Assembly (NCBI RefSeq): GCF_000283155.1
Contig: NW_004454170.1
Span: 11,117,594 to 11,181,593, forward strand
Length of the DNA: 64,000 bases
Direction: 5' to 3'
From: Ceratotherium simum simum
Taxonomy: Eukaryota; Chordata; Mammalia; Perissodactyla; Rhinocerotidae
The position numbers were made by a program, and so were the translations under genes. The notes under the pieces are model-generated. The model was not told the DNA's origin, searched no databases, and worked only from the letters and a program-made list of their open reading frames with translations. Positions 34,430 through 46,264 of the stretch are shown piece by piece (position 1 is the first letter of the stretch; every line of letters begins with the position of its first letter).

Positions 34430-34640
34430 CTGAAGGGCAGCTGTTTATATTATAATTAAGGTTTTACAGCATAAACTGAAATGTAGCTTGACTATTCCAA
34501 CAAGGCGCTGGAGGTAATTACCACTGCTAGAGGCGTTCTCCACTGCCAATTATTTCTCTCCCTAATTGAATAACTTAGGCCGCATTGCAGAGGGGCAGGA
34601 AAGGAAGAGGTTGCTTTCAAATATGGACGTGCCTTCAGAG
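34430..34640. promoter_or_regulatory. Short repeat-free block with homeodomain-type cores
   Basis: 'tttatattataattaagg', 'ggaggtaattaccactg' and 'ctccctaattgaataact' supply several TAATTA/TAATTG cores within 200 bases, with no transposon recognisable. A low-confidence enhancer candidate. Confidence 0.3.
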
Positions 34641-34694
34641 GCCTCAGAACAGCTCAAAGCTTAACACCCCTTCTTCCTAACATCCTTTCCCTGG

Positions 34695-34870
34695 GGTGTG
34701 GTATAGAGGATAAGAACCTGGGTCCTAGTGTCCCACCACTTACTAGCTTGGGCAGAGTACTTTAACTCCCTGAGTCTGTCATCTATAAAATGGGTCTAAG
34801 TGAAGTATAGACTTCATAGCACTATTGTGAGAATTAAATACATGATAATTATTCTGGCACACAGAGAACA
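34695..34870 (+). repeat. MIR SINE
   Basis: 'ccaccacttactagcttggg', 'tgagtctgtcatctataaaa' and 'attgtgagaattaaatacat' occur in MIR order. Confidence 0.75.
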
Positions 34871-34944
34871 CTGAAGAATTCTGGCTTAAGGACATGGTGC
34901 CAACAGCGGGTATGGCCCTGGAGAGGCAGGTACTTTTGTCTTCT

Positions 34945-35045
34945 CTGAACAGATGGGGGAAATTGAGGCAGAAAGCACACCTCAGTACCAGGTGAAACAG
35001 CTGGGTAAGTGAGGGCCAGCACCAGATAGAAAGTGTGCCTCCTTG
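34945..35045 (-). repeat. MIR-like fragment
   Basis: 'gatgggggaaattgaggcag' and 'cagctgggtaagtgagg' resemble the reversed MIR core. Short. Confidence 0.4.
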
Positions 35046-35239
35046 ACTTAAAAAGAGTGAATTCCTTTGAGTTGTAGAGGAAATGGCCCCTCCCAAGAAG
35101 GTTGGACAGATCCCCAAGATACCCAGTCCCTGGGAGGGTTTGTTCTCTTCCTCTTCTCTGTATCCACATGAAGTGCCCAGCACTACGCACAGTACCCTGG
35201 TCACCTCCCCAGACTCCGGGCAAACCCATGATTAATATC

Positions 35240-35450
35240 ACATACATTTCTAGAGCACTTTCTCCTTCTTAAATTTTATTCTACTTTCATATACGGTATT
35301 TCCTTCGATCCTCACAACCACCTGGAAAAGAAACGTATCACTCCTGGTTTAGAGTTGAGAAAGTGGAGGCCAAGAGAGATTAAACAAATGGTATAAAGTC
35401 AATCAAGAACTGAAACACAGGTCTTCTGTCCCCAGTCTTCCCACTGCTCC
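35240..35450 (-). repeat. MIR SINE
   Basis: 'cgatcctcacaaccacctgg', 'gagttgagaaagtggaggcc' and 'cagtcttcccactgctcc' are in reversed MIR order. Confidence 0.6.
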
Positions 35451-35452
35451 AC

Positions 35453-35468
35453 GGGGGGGTGGGGGGGG
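35453..35468. repeat. G-tract, potential G-quadruplex
   Basis: Seven G, one T, eight G on the plus strand. Enough consecutive G to fold into four G3 runs with one-base loops. Also prone to length variation. Confidence 0.75.
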
Positions 35469-35572
35469 AGCAATTCTACTCCCAGGGTTAACCACACACT
35501 CCCTTCCCAATGTCCAACTCCTTAGTTAGTGAAATCACAGCGTGTGTTTAAAACATCTCAGAGGTCAGAGAT

Positions 35573-35757
35573 GATAGTGAATCTCCAAATTTGGTGTGCA
35601 TAGGAGTCTCTTTTTACAAATGCAGATTCCAGGGCCAGACTCTTAGGGATTCTGATACCTTGGGCCTAAGAGGGGCCCTGGAAATGCAAAGTTTAACAAA
35701 GTCCCCGGGTCTTTCTGATTCCAGTGGTTCAAGGTCCACACTCAGAAGAACACTGGC
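35573..35757 (-). repeat. MER5A hAT-Charlie MITE
   Basis: 'aatttggtgtgcataggagt', 'cagattccagggccagac' and 'gtggttcaaggtccacac' follow MER5A in reverse. Non-autonomous, no coding capacity. Confidence 0.65.
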
Positions 35758-35794
35758 CCAAGAGAACCTAGGATGGGCCTCTGAAATATCACCT

Positions 35795-35990
35795 GGGTGA
35801 CCTCAGTTAGTTGACTTAAACTTTCTGAACATTAGTTTCTTTAAATATAAATGAAGATAATAATATTTACCTCCGAGAGGTTTTGTGAGAATTAAATGAG
35901 ATAGTGCATGTATGGTGCTGAGGATAATGCCTGGCCCATACGAAGTGCCAATGTTAGTAATTGTTAACATTACTGCTGCTGTTGTCATTA
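35795..35990 (+). repeat. MIR SINE
   Basis: 'ggtgacctcagttagttgac', 'gtgagaattaaatgagatag' and 'ataatgcctggcccatac' match MIR order. Confidence 0.7.
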
Positions 35991-35999
35991 ACGTTGAAA

Positions 36000-37325
36000 T
36001 ACAGCCAAACCTTGTGCTACTCAAGGGATAAATTACTGTAGCTTAAAACCTTATCATTTGCAGTCATTAAATCTATAGAAAATTTGGATATAAAAGAGAC
36101 ATAAATAGAATTTGATAAACAAATCATTTTTTAACAAGTGACTCATTTATACTCACTTAGCTGCCTTGGGGTGGCGGTGTTGGTAGATAAGCAACTGGAC
36201 AAACAGGAGTTTGTTCTCTAATTAGCAGACACCGATTAACAGTAGGAAAGGGAGGCAATTGATGGATATGCCAAGAGGGGCTGCTTGAGAACTAGCTTTA
36301 AATCCATGTGATCTGCACAAAAAATCAACAGCTGACAGCACTGATGTGGACAAGGACGTCCGACCCCATGTCCCATCATGCTAGAGTCCTCCGAACTCAC
36401 CTCCATTCTCTCCGCACTTTGGCAAGTGCGTCCCTGGACCACAGACTGCCTCCAACTGGGCTGATGTCTGGGCGGAGGGGGATTCTGCCCTCTTCTTGGA
36501 AAAAGTTTGCCCTGAGGCTGCCCTAAAACTGCTTCCCCTGGTCTCCCCTGGGGGAAGGGAAGAACAAACAGCAGAATAAAGCAAAATAAACGGAGCTAAG
36601 TAGACAGCCTCCAGAAAGGCCGCATGGGACCTCTCTCCCCTTTAGAATTTGGCAGAGGCTCCTGGTGAGGTGTGAAGTGACCGTGTCAGCGAGGACTACA
36701 CAGGCCCACTCACCGGGCACTGAGGGCCTGGACTTTGTCAGAGAGCCTCCTAGAAATCTGTCATTTCACCCAGGCCACCTCCCTCCCACATTTTATCGTG
36801 GCCAACTAGACACATGAAACCAAATTTCTGATTAGAGAAGGCCAGAGACATTCTTGGGTGCATTTTGGCATCTTGGGGAATGTGTTCCAAGAGAGGAACC
36901 TTAGCCTTTCCACGGCCCAGTCGGATGGGGGCAGGTGTACATCAGTGCTGAGTAGAGAGAAGCCATGCTTCAGCCCTCCCTTTGGAAACTTGGAGCCCAC
37001 AACGCATTGTTGGGTGAAAGCAAACTACTCCAGAGAGTTGCCTTACATTTAAGCTATGCAGTCAGCTCCTGCATAGTGGGACCTGAGAGATCCTGAAAAT
37101 CCCACCCCTCAAAAAAATCCTCTCGCCCTGGGACAAGCATTTCTGTCTCCAGTGGTCCTCTTCTGGCCCAACACAGTCCCCAACCTTCCCCTCTGATCCA
37201 AGCCCCTGAGATGCCCCAAGAGCAGAAGGGGCACTGCAGTGGGGAAAAAGCCTACAGAAATGGGGTACTCAGGTCAGCCTCACTCTAACTTCTTCTCTAG
37301 AACGCTCCCCCACTTTTATCTTCCC
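36000..37325. other. Unique sequence, nothing recognised
   Basis: No transposon or gene supported. Frames under 73 codons on both strands. Confidence 0.5.
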
Positions 37326-37329
37326 TTCT

Positions 37330-37475
37330 TAGTCTGCTATCCTTCATGACCTTCATTTGTCTCTGTCACCTGCTCCCTGTGGCTTTTGTCATCTCTGAAC
37401 CCCAGGCAATGCCAGTTCAGTGCCAGGCACACAGTGGGCTCCATCTATGCCTGAGAAATGACTAGGGAATGAATG
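37330..37475 (+). repeat. Possible L2 3'-end fragment
   Basis: 'cagtgccaggcacacagtgg' and 'aatgactagggaatgaatga' resemble the L2 tail. Confidence 0.45.
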
Positions 37476-37479
37476 AGCA

Positions 37480-38395
37480 ACACAGAGGGGCATGGGGGAG
37501 CTTCTCAGGGTGAGGGAGCAGGCTCATCCATTCCAGTTCTCCTTTCCCCACTATGGAAGCCCAGAGGGAAACAGACACTGCAGAGAAAAGACTGTTAATC
37601 TTTTACCCAAAGTCCAGCTCCACAATAATGTTTTTTATTTGTGCTAACTGATGGTGGTAAACGTGGTAAAATCACATATTTGCCTGGAAATCGGCTGCCT
37701 TTTATGTAGAAACATTCAACACTGCCTCCTGTTTTGTTCTTATTTTCTCTCCCTCTTCCTGTGTATTTTTCTATAATCCCCTTCTCTCACAGGTCCAAAC
37801 AACGTAACCAACCACTCTGTCACCTTGATGCTCTGCAAAGACATTTGCCCATTGTCCGTCCCCTTCCCCACCCGCTCCTTCCCCAGCTAGTCCCTCCAGG
37901 GCAGAAGGCTAGTGAAGCCACAGTCCCTGGGGTCACTAAGATCTCATTTTCTTTATGATTCATGTCCTAGGAGGTGACATTATCAAGAACAGGAAATGAG
38001 GCTTCCAACAAGACAGGGGTGGGCAGGAATGGAGGTTACCCACTTCACTCAAAGCAAGCAGCTGGGGAGAGGTTGCACTAGATGGGGAATTTTATTCATT
38101 TAATGTTATCGTTGGGAGAAAATATGACAATACCACTCTTAATTTCTCTCAAGGAGGAGCCTCTTCATGATAGGTCTGTAGTGCCCTTGATGAGTTGCCA
38201 TCCTCCAAAATCAATGCATCAAGGTTGCATTCAGGCACTAAAGAACCGCTGGTTGCAGGAAGTCCCCTATTGGTCTGACATTCCTCACGGTCAGGAACTT
38301 TCACTGGGTGACCCAGGGACCAATGTCTCGTGATCGCCTCTGTGCCGCCCCCAACCATGCAGCAGCAGTTGACACAGGATAAACTCCATCTGTCC
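37480..38395. other. Unique sequence, nothing recognised
   Basis: No repeat or coding signal supported. A 'tgctaactgatggtggtaaa' segment near 37640 has no recognised family. Confidence 0.5.
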
Positions 38396-38399
38396 TTCT

Positions 38400-39595
38400 T
38401 GAAGCACTTTCCTTATTTGGTTTCCAGGCACTACAAGCTCCTGGTTTTCTTCCTACATCTCAGGACACTCCTTTGCTGGGTCTTCCTCCTCTTCCTAAGT
38501 CCTAGTAGTTGGAGTAACTCGGGGCTCACTCCTTGGCCCCTACTCTACCTCCCTTTGTCATTGCTCTCACTCATGGATTTAAATATCAGGTTCAATCATA
38601 AGAAACATCTGATATTCAATCTTTTTCTCCCACGAAAAGGGCAATTTCAATGGTTCCACCTAATGCTACGTCTGTGCTAACTCCCAAATCCATGTATCCA
38701 TCCCCTGACCTCGCCTGGAGCTCCGACTCACTTATCCAATTGTCTACTTGACACCTCCACTGGGATGTCTAATTTGCGCTTCTGCAAATTAACTAAAGCA
38801 GTTCAGAGCAGGAATCGAGACTTCCTTGCCAGGTTTGCTCCACTCCCAGTCTTCTCTATCTCAGCTAAGGACAATTTCACTCTTCCAATTTTGCAGATCA
38901 AAAACCTAGTAGTCATACTTGCTTCCTCTCTTTCTCTCACATGCTCCAGAAGTAAGTCCTATTAGACCTCACCTCACTTCTCACATCTCCACTCCTCTCA
39001 TCCTGGAGTTGTTGCCTAGATCAGTGTAACAGCATCCTAACTGGTTTCTGCTGTGACTCTTGGACTCTCTATAATCTATTCTCTGTACAGCAGTCATGGT
39101 GATCTTTCCAAAGCATGTCATACCATGCACTCTCCCCACTCCAAATCCTCCAATGTCCTTCCACCACATTAGAATAAAATCTAGACTCCATACCCCACCT
39201 ATTTCCCCGCCCATGACTGTCTCCCTAATCCCCACGTCCTTTACTTTCTTCGCTCAGCTGTAAACCAAGGTCTATGTACCTCCTCTTTCCTCTGCCTCTA
39301 ACCCTATGGCTCCACTCCTTCAAGTCTCTATTCAGACATCACCTCCTCTGGGCAGGTTTTCCCAGACCATCCCATTCTCAGTAATACTTATCCCTTCACC
39401 CTACTTTATTTCATAAACTTACCACATGATAGTATATCATATAATCAAGTATTTATGTGTTTATTGTCTATCTCCCAACTAGAATCTAAATTCTCTGAGG
39501 GCAAGGATTTTTGTTGGCTTGGTCAATGCCCTATCCTAGTGTCTGGCATGTAGTAGATGCTCAACAAACTTTTGTTAAATAAATGAATGAACTGA
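38400..39595 (+). repeat. L2 LINE, ~1.2 kb including reverse-transcriptase end
   Basis: This is the longest L2 in the window. Plus-strand translation in shifting frames gives L2-like pieces: THGFKYQV-like near 38570, then KNLVVILASSLSLT near 38900, which matches the conserved segment of CR1/L2 reverse transcriptase. The 3' UTR follows ('ctctgagggcaaggattttt', 'gtctggcatgtagtagatgc'), ending in the 'taaataaatgaatgaactg' tail near 39595. Stops and frameshifts throughout; non-functional. Confidence 0.82.
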
Positions 39596-39893
39596 TGAGT
39601 GAATGTGCCAGGCCCTCAGCTCTATACCCTGTGAGACCTCAATACATACTTGGTGATTGACAACCTGGGTCAACAGTTTAATAATGATGTGGGATTAGGA
39701 TTGTACTGCTATGTGAGTCTGTAATTCTTGGAATATTTTCCTTAAGTATGATAACTCCTACCTCTTTTCCCATCAGGATGGAGGATCCCAGAGCAAGGGG
39801 TCAATTTCTCTCCTTCTATTCTGTCTATGTAAAACATTAAGACTTTGCTCTTCATGCAGTGAGTATGACATCTTTGGTGCTGGCTATCACAAC

Positions 39894-39928
39894 CACACAC
39901 ACATACACACACACACACACACACACAA
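39894..39928. repeat. (CA)n microsatellite
   Basis: About 17 CA units with one TA interruption. Confidence 0.9.
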
Positions 39929-39959
39929 ACATACCCCAATAATGATAAAAAAAAAATCA

Positions 39960-40145
39960 CGGACTTTTTATTAAGACCTTACGATATACCAAGCACTATT
40001 TTAAAGTTTTTACATATATAATCTCATTTAGATGACTTAACAACCCTATGAAGCCGGTACAAATTTGATCCCCACATTCAGACAAGGAAATTGAGGTACA
40101 AAAGGGATGTGGTAACTTTTCAAAGTTGACACAGCTATAAGAGAA
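39960..40145 (-). repeat. MIR SINE
   Basis: 'caagcactattttaaagttt', 'acaaccctatgaagccggta' and 'gacaaggaaattgaggtaca' form the reversed MIR. Confidence 0.75.
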
Positions 40146-40149
40146 GGGC

Positions 40150-42245
40150 CAAATGTCTCTGAAATTTTTAGTTTTGGAAAAGATCTCTTTGGAGCTACTA
40201 CCCATAGAAAGTCTCCCTCTCTCACCCTCCCTCCTGTCCAGATTTAGTTCAGATTGTTCAGAGCTCTGAAGAATCCCATAAAGACAAGGGCAACAATCAT
40301 TAAAGACATCCTATGTTGCGGTGAGAAAGACCCCAGATCCCCATACCTGCTAACGGGATGTGACTCCACCAAAAGTGTAACCAAGTCAGGGACACAGTGA
40401 GGATCTGTGTCCTGGTTTCCCTATGAGGGCCCTCCGCATCCTCACAGCTGATCCTCTTTCCCAGCCCAGTTGAAGGACATGTATTTCCCTCACATCTGCA
40501 AGTTAACAACCAGAATCTATGTAGCAATTAATTCACCCCCAGCCTTACCTGTTAGCTCAGCTCCATCTGGTAAACAGGAGTCTTGATGCCCCAGGTTCTC
40601 AACCCCCTCACCTGACAGGTAGCACCTAAAGAAAAATATCTTCTGAAAAAATGACCGTGTCCACACTGCCAAGAAACAGGGTCCCCCAGGCCCGTGTGTT
40701 GATACCCTCCTCCTGCAGTCCTGGCAGTGGTACCCACGGGCTACTTGGAGACCTGCTGCTTCTCTCGCAGGAATAACTGATGTGGGACACTGGGGCCCTC
40801 TCCCAGCAGGTCTCCACCCCCTCCCCTGCAGTGCTATACCAGAGAAAAAGGAGTGGGGGAGAGGAAGGGATGTCTCTCCAAGCAGGAGAGCAAGTGAAAA
40901 GATAAATGGAACCAATTTCAAAAGGAGTTCTAGGGCATCTGGGGAAGCAAGAATCCTGGTTATAGTTAAGGCTCTGAAGCATCAATAATATGCTTCACAT
41001 CCATCCTCCACCCTTGGATTCACCAAATGCTTCAGGGGTCCCCCCAGGGTCCCCTCCTCACAGCTAGAGAGGACTCACCTTTCACAGGACCAAAAACAAA
41101 TACTGCCAATACTCAAATATAGTCTAAATGTGGATACAGCAAGATTGAAGGCACGCTTACCATACAGGTCACCCCAAAAACATGTGGATAAAGAGTAGAC
41201 ATGAACTGGGAGAGAGAAAACATTCCAGTTTCTGCCCCAGTGAGCTCCCCAGTGCTAGACAGAAGCTGAATTGAGACTGAGATGTCCTTGCCCCTGTCCT
41301 ACGAGGTAGTCAATGCCAACCCCTTGCACTGTGCCCAGCCCATTATCACTCGGTTGCCCAGGTTGGAATAACTTGTCTGTGCCCAGACTCTGCCCCACCA
41401 CGTGGATCATGCCCTGTCCAATGACCTAGGACACTGGAGAACCCCTCGCTAAGTACCAATGAACTGCGTGACTTTCAGAAATCACTATCTTTGTGGGTAT
41501 CATCTCCTCCACTGCAAAATGAGGCACCGAGAAACTGATTTCTGAGGCCCTATGCAGCTCCGATATTCTGGAATTTAATAAGGGCCTATAGTGGAATACC
41601 ATCAGGAAAAATCCTTTGCGCTTAGTGGAATGGTTGCTAGCAATTTCTACAAAAATAAGCAGTTGTGTCCCCCATATAATCTGGCTCTTAAATTTTAATC
41701 AAAGCCCATGAACTGAGCACAATCAAAATACGTGATGGGGGAAGAGGCTGATTGGATACTAACTTCATTGTTACCCAGATATGTTCACTCTTTCTCATGA
41801 GCTGTGTGATGATCTTATTGATCATCTTTAAAATTATTTACTAACTAATGACTAGTTGCCCCGGACTATGATGGGCACTTCAGAGAATACAGAAGATTAT
41901 TAATATATTATCTCTATCTTTAGGAGAAAAAAGATGAATCTATTTAAAAAAAAACTAGAAATTAATACAAGAAATTTAGAACCATACCATAATTTTTAAA
42001 GTTTAAGATCTGACTAATGCTAAACCTCTGAAGCACAGATAGACATGAGCAGTATTATCATCATTAAATTATATCAGTAAAGACAAGTAATCACTGGTTC
42101 CCTGCAAATGTGCATAGAATATTTACCTTAGGCCAATTATCAAAGAAACTCTCCTTAGGGAAAAATCTGACCTTTCTTGATAAGGTAATGGTAAGGTTGG
42201 TCATTTTAGTATCAGTGTTATATAGACTTTAGATTTTAGCACAAC
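40150..42245. other. Unique sequence, nothing recognised
   Basis: Overlapping minus-strand frames of 61-134 codons near 40517-40985 have no domain and coexist with plus frames. A faint MIR-like trace at 41455-41580 was too weak to call. The right half is AT-rich. Confidence 0.5.
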
Positions 42246-42249
42246 CACC

Positions 42250-42410
42250 TTATAGATGGAACTAGCTACATAATTTGTGGAGTCCAGTGCAAAATGAAAA
42301 TGTGGAGTTCCTTGTTCAAAAATTACTGAGAATTTCAAGACAGCAACAACAGAGCACTAAACCAAGCATGGAGCCCTTCTGAGCTCAGGGACATTTGCTA
42401 TAGCACAGAT
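42250..42410. repeat. Old interspersed repeat, family not named
   Basis: 'gtggagtccagtgcaaaatg' with 'aattactgagaatttcaaga' and 'aaaccaagcatggagccctt' recalls a dispersed mammalian element I have seen in many loci. I cannot name the family with confidence. Confidence 0.45.
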
Positions 42411-42467
42411 ACATGCCTACACGTAACCTGCTCATGGATGATCCAGAATTACCCATGGCTAACTTTT

Positions 42468-42693
42468 AACATTTAACCAGTGCTTGCTAAGAACTTTACA
42501 TCTATTAATTCATTTAATCCTCAGAACAGCCTTAGGAGGGTAGTACTACGATTTTCTCCCTATAATAAGGAAACCGAGGCACAGAAAAGTTAAGCATCTT
42601 GCCCATGGATCCACGGACATGAGGCAGAGCCAGGATTTGAACCCAGGCATCCTGGGTCCAGGTTCTATTAGATCACTACACTACACTGCTTCT
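42468..42693 (-). repeat. MIR SINE
   Basis: 'attcatttaatcctcagaac', 'aaggaaaccgaggcacagaa' and 'gatttgaacccaggcatcct' give a clear reversed MIR covering most of the element. Confidence 0.88.
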
Positions 42694-42699
42694 AGAGAT

Positions 42700-43220
42700 C
42701 GTTCTCCAGAACTGTCTGGAAATTATATTAATAGATTTCTACTCTGCAGAGTCTTAATTTTCTTCTCTCCTAAGATTAACACTGGGTTTGAGTAACACTG
42801 AGGTTGTCACAGTTCCAAGGACCTGCAATGACTGGGGGCCTTTGCACATGTGTCAGTGGATGCATGTGAGCAAAGCAGTAAAAGGGAGCTGGGAACCACT
42901 TTTCTTGGACCCCTCATGTTACTGAAACCCTACAACTGAAGCCTGCTGAAGCAGGCTGGGTAAAAGAGATTCGGATCAAGAAAATTCACCAGGCTCCAAT
43001 TATGGAAAAGAGTCTTATGCTGGAAGATAGGATCTCTGGGCAGAACCGGGCTTGCCTGCAACAACCTTGACCTCTAGCTCATGGCTGTGATCTTGCTCCT
43101 CGGGAGGTCCCATGGGAGGAACCTCCATGCTGGGCCCTCCACCTGCCGCATAGGAGGCTGTGAAATGAAGAGCACTGTCCCTGGAGGGAAGAACACTAGG
43201 CACCTGGCCTTCTGCTTTCT
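42700..43220. other. Unique sequence, nothing recognised
   Basis: No repeat family or gene supported. Confidence 0.5.
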
Positions 43221-43223
43221 GGA

Positions 43224-43395
43224 ACCATGGTTCCTCAGCTTCAGGGGTGCATGAGAATCACCTCAGGAGCTTTTTTAAAAAATGGAGGGTCCCATGCTCA
43301 GTCCCCTGGGGTTGTGAGTATACAGGTCTGGGGTATAGCCCAGGAATCGGACTTTTTAAAAAGCCCTCCAGGAATTCTGATGGAGGCAGTTCATT
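43224..43395 (+). repeat. MER5A hAT-Charlie MITE
   Basis: 'ggttcctcagcttcaggggt', 'gcatgagaatcacctcagga', 'ggtctggggtatagcccagg' and 'agccctccaggaattctgat' are in MER5A order. No coding capacity. Confidence 0.7.
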
Positions 43396-43399
43396 CCTT

Positions 43400-44380
43400 G
43401 GGAAATGTCATCTACAAAACGATAGGAATGTTCCCAGGGGAGGGTCAGTGATCACTCCCGACCACACTTCCTTCCCCTTAGGGGCACAGCGAGCTGCAAT
43501 GCAGCTTTGAGGAGAGTTCAAGCAAGTCAGATGATGCATCTAAGAAGGAGGGACTGCAACCCCAAGACGTGCAAGTGGATGGTAGATTCCAAGGCCACTT
43601 TTCTTTTTTTTTTTTGACTTTGGCTAATAATCTTAACCAATAGTTTTCTTTTTACTGGAGAATAAATCATGCCCCACACCATGACTTGCCATCCACGAAA
43701 TGATGAGGCTTTCTCAGGCAAACTCTTCTCCTGTAAATGGCTTTCAGGACCCCAGTTTCTCTCCCTACCTTCTGGTTCCTCTAAATACCATTTGGCTTCT
43801 AAGGTTCTAATTTCGAGGAAATTCCTTTTTGTCAGAATGAACGAGAGTCATAAAACATTGTTGCTGAAACAGACCTTAGAGAGCAGTCAACCCAGCACTT
43901 TCACTCTATAGACAAGGAAATGAGGGTCCGAGGAGGCCAGATGGCTGTCTAGTGACATGGAGTGGGGTCCACTCTTACAGGCGTAGGTGGGTCCACGTGA
44001 GCAGACCCCACATACTCACAGTTCCTAGAGCCCACAGGACATCCCTTGTCCCGACAGTGCCACATCACACCAAGTAAGCTGACACTGCAGGGCATGTCTA
44101 GACTCTCTTTCCTGGATTTCCCATTAAAGAGATGCTAAAACAGTTTTTTCAAATCTCTATGAATGAATGGATACGTCATAGAGCAAAAATACAGCAAAGG
44201 GGCTGGAAAAATCCACTGTGCACATATTATGAAAAAAGTTATAAATAAACAGGATAGTCAGAAACCAGATTAAACTTTCAAGTTGAAAATGGGAAGTGGA
44301 AGATCAAAGACCTAGCCTACTGCTCACTATTGCTCTGGCTCAATTGTAGAGTCCTTCCTGGCTCCATAGCACTTGAATTC
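43400..44380. other. Mostly unique sequence
   Basis: Contains an imperfect T-run near 43600-43615 and a short, old 'aaggaaatgagggtccgagg' trace at 43905-43930 that could be a MIR/L3-type scrap. No gene recognised. Confidence 0.45.
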
Positions 44381-44384
44381 ATAG

Positions 44385-44560
44385 AACTGAGGACTGGCAG
44401 AACCGAGAAAGATCTTAGAGGTCAGAGACAGTCTAGGCCCACTTCTCACCTGTAGGATGATGAAACTGAGGCTCAGGGAAATGAGGACACTTGCCCGAGG
44501 TCACACAGCTCACGTCTGTTAATCAACCAGGGCTCTTCTTCCAGCCACTGAAGGAACCAC
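44385..44560 (-). repeat. Ancient MIR/L3-type repeat fragment
   Basis: 'aaagatcttagaggtcagag', 'gatgaaactgaggctcaggg' and 'gcccgaggtcacacagctca' show the 'fall in protein-free old SINE/LINE' signature shared by MIR-like and CR1/L3-associated repeats. I cannot decide which. Confidence 0.5.
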
Positions 44561-44599
44561 AATGGATGGGTTATTTGGTCTCGGGCAAAGAAAACTTAT

Positions 44600-46260
44600 T
44601 ACCTAATAGTTTGATATCTTTTCTGTATGATATAAAAATCTCAAACAGATCACCCAGTAGGGAAATGTAATCACAGTTTTTAATTAACATAAAGTCTCTG
44701 CAACATTTCTTTTTACTATATTACTTCTATACAGCGTAAATCAATTAGCCGAAACGGCTAGTGGGTGCAGAGAGCGGCGGTCAGTCACTGGACAGATAAT
44801 TGCTCTGTTGCTGAGATTAACACCTTATCATGCTATTAGGACCGCTTATGAATCTCGTAGTCCTGACGAAGCCTACAATTTAGGGACTATCCATTCCAGC
44901 TGTCTCCATTTCCGAAGCCTCCTACATGCAAACAATTGTTGCACTAAGTGCTGCATTTAATTAAAGGCCCTTCCCATGTCATGGCTATAGTCACAGGAAA
45001 GACAAGAGACCTCGTTTGTTTAAAAAAAACACCCCTCGCTAGTGATTAGTTAGCTTTAAAGCAATCAGGATTAAAGTCAGGGAGGCCACCAAAGAAGGAT
45101 AAGATATTGATGACTTTTGCATTGGAAAATTGCAAAGTACACACTTACTTCTACTTTTATGAGTTAGCATATAGTCACAAATGGGAAATACGACCCTGGG
45201 TTTCTTCTCACTTTAAAGGGTCATTTCATCAAAGCTTGGAGTCCTCCATCTTTTCCCAAAAGTCTGACCAAGCATCTCACCCGAATTGTCTTTAACTACT
45301 GGATTCTGATATGAAAGACAAGAAATCGATGATGGATGAGACAGGTCGAGTATAGCGTGGACAGAGGCATTCAGATCGGCTCTTATATCAGTAAAAAGAG
45401 AAACCCATCTACAATGTAGCTCTGCCTCTATTTTAACAAAGGGAAGCTTTTCCTGGGACAATTCTTACTAGAAGAGGAGACAACCAAAAAAAAAAAAAAA
45501 AAAAAAAAATTAAGCAGGCAACAAATAATTTTACCATTACCAGGTAATATGTGTTAATTGCTCAGTTTATATACTCAGAATGACATACCATTAGAGACTG
45601 TGTATGCATTGTAACTAGAGCATTAATAAATTTAAAATGTGCCTATTAGGATGACAGCTTTGGAGGTGCAAAGGAATAACAGTTATCACTTGGCAGAAGC
45701 CGCTCTCACCCCATCTGCCGAGACTTTGCATACATTTTCAGCTTCCTGAGCAATGATTAGGCCTGTCAGAACCTCTTTAACCTTCTAACTGCTGGTCCCC
45801 ACTGGCCGTAATTAGAGACTAATGAATTCAGAAGATGCAGGCCGTGAGGAAAACTGCCTTGACAGTTTGTGTACAAATTAAGCCCCAATTACTTCATGCA
45901 TCTTTTGCATCGCTGATACAAGTCTCTGTTATTATTTTTGAATATGGTCATTTTAGCAGAAACGAAGAACTTGGCTAATGTATTTTGTCATTTTTATGGC
46001 TCGTCATAAAGAAAAAACATACTGGGCGGGTCATGAATATGTGAAATAAACTACGGCAGATTATAAAAAGAAATTAATTTTCCTCTTGGGAATACCCTAC
46101 CACCTTTTTATCCCCCCGCTGGAAATATTTATTAATATGGTTATTGTTATTCAGACAATATCTGCCATCCAAGGAGCCTGACTAACTAGCAGGTTGTTTG
46201 GTTTAGGTTTAGACCCCTGGTAAGGAGCATTTGGAAGTGAGATGCCCCTCATCTTTAGTA
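44600..46260. promoter_or_regulatory. Large repeat-poor AT-rich block, best enhancer candidate
   Basis: Almost 1.7 kb with no recognisable transposon apart from a 24-A run at 45486-45509. Several long AT-rich passages carry TAATTA/TTAATTA cores ('tttttaattaacataaag', 'gcatttaattaaagg', 'ggccgtaattagagac', 'acaaattaagccccaatt'), interspersed with retained CpGs (44735-44790, 44840-44880). This texture is typical of deeply conserved developmental enhancers in gene deserts. Seen: composition and absence of repeats. Inferred: function. Confidence 0.4.
45486..45509. repeat. Poly-A run (24)
   Basis: An uninterrupted run of 24 A. No SINE or processed transcript is recognisable upstream, so it is not obviously a retrotransposon tail. 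Confidence 0.9.
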
Positions 46261-46264
46261 CCAG

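Noticed and set aside
39742..39960. 72-codon minus frame with a Cys-Val repeat
   Set aside because: The repeat is the translation of the CA microsatellite.
41455..41580. Possible MIR on the plus strand
   Set aside because: Only scattered motif resemblance; too weak to call.
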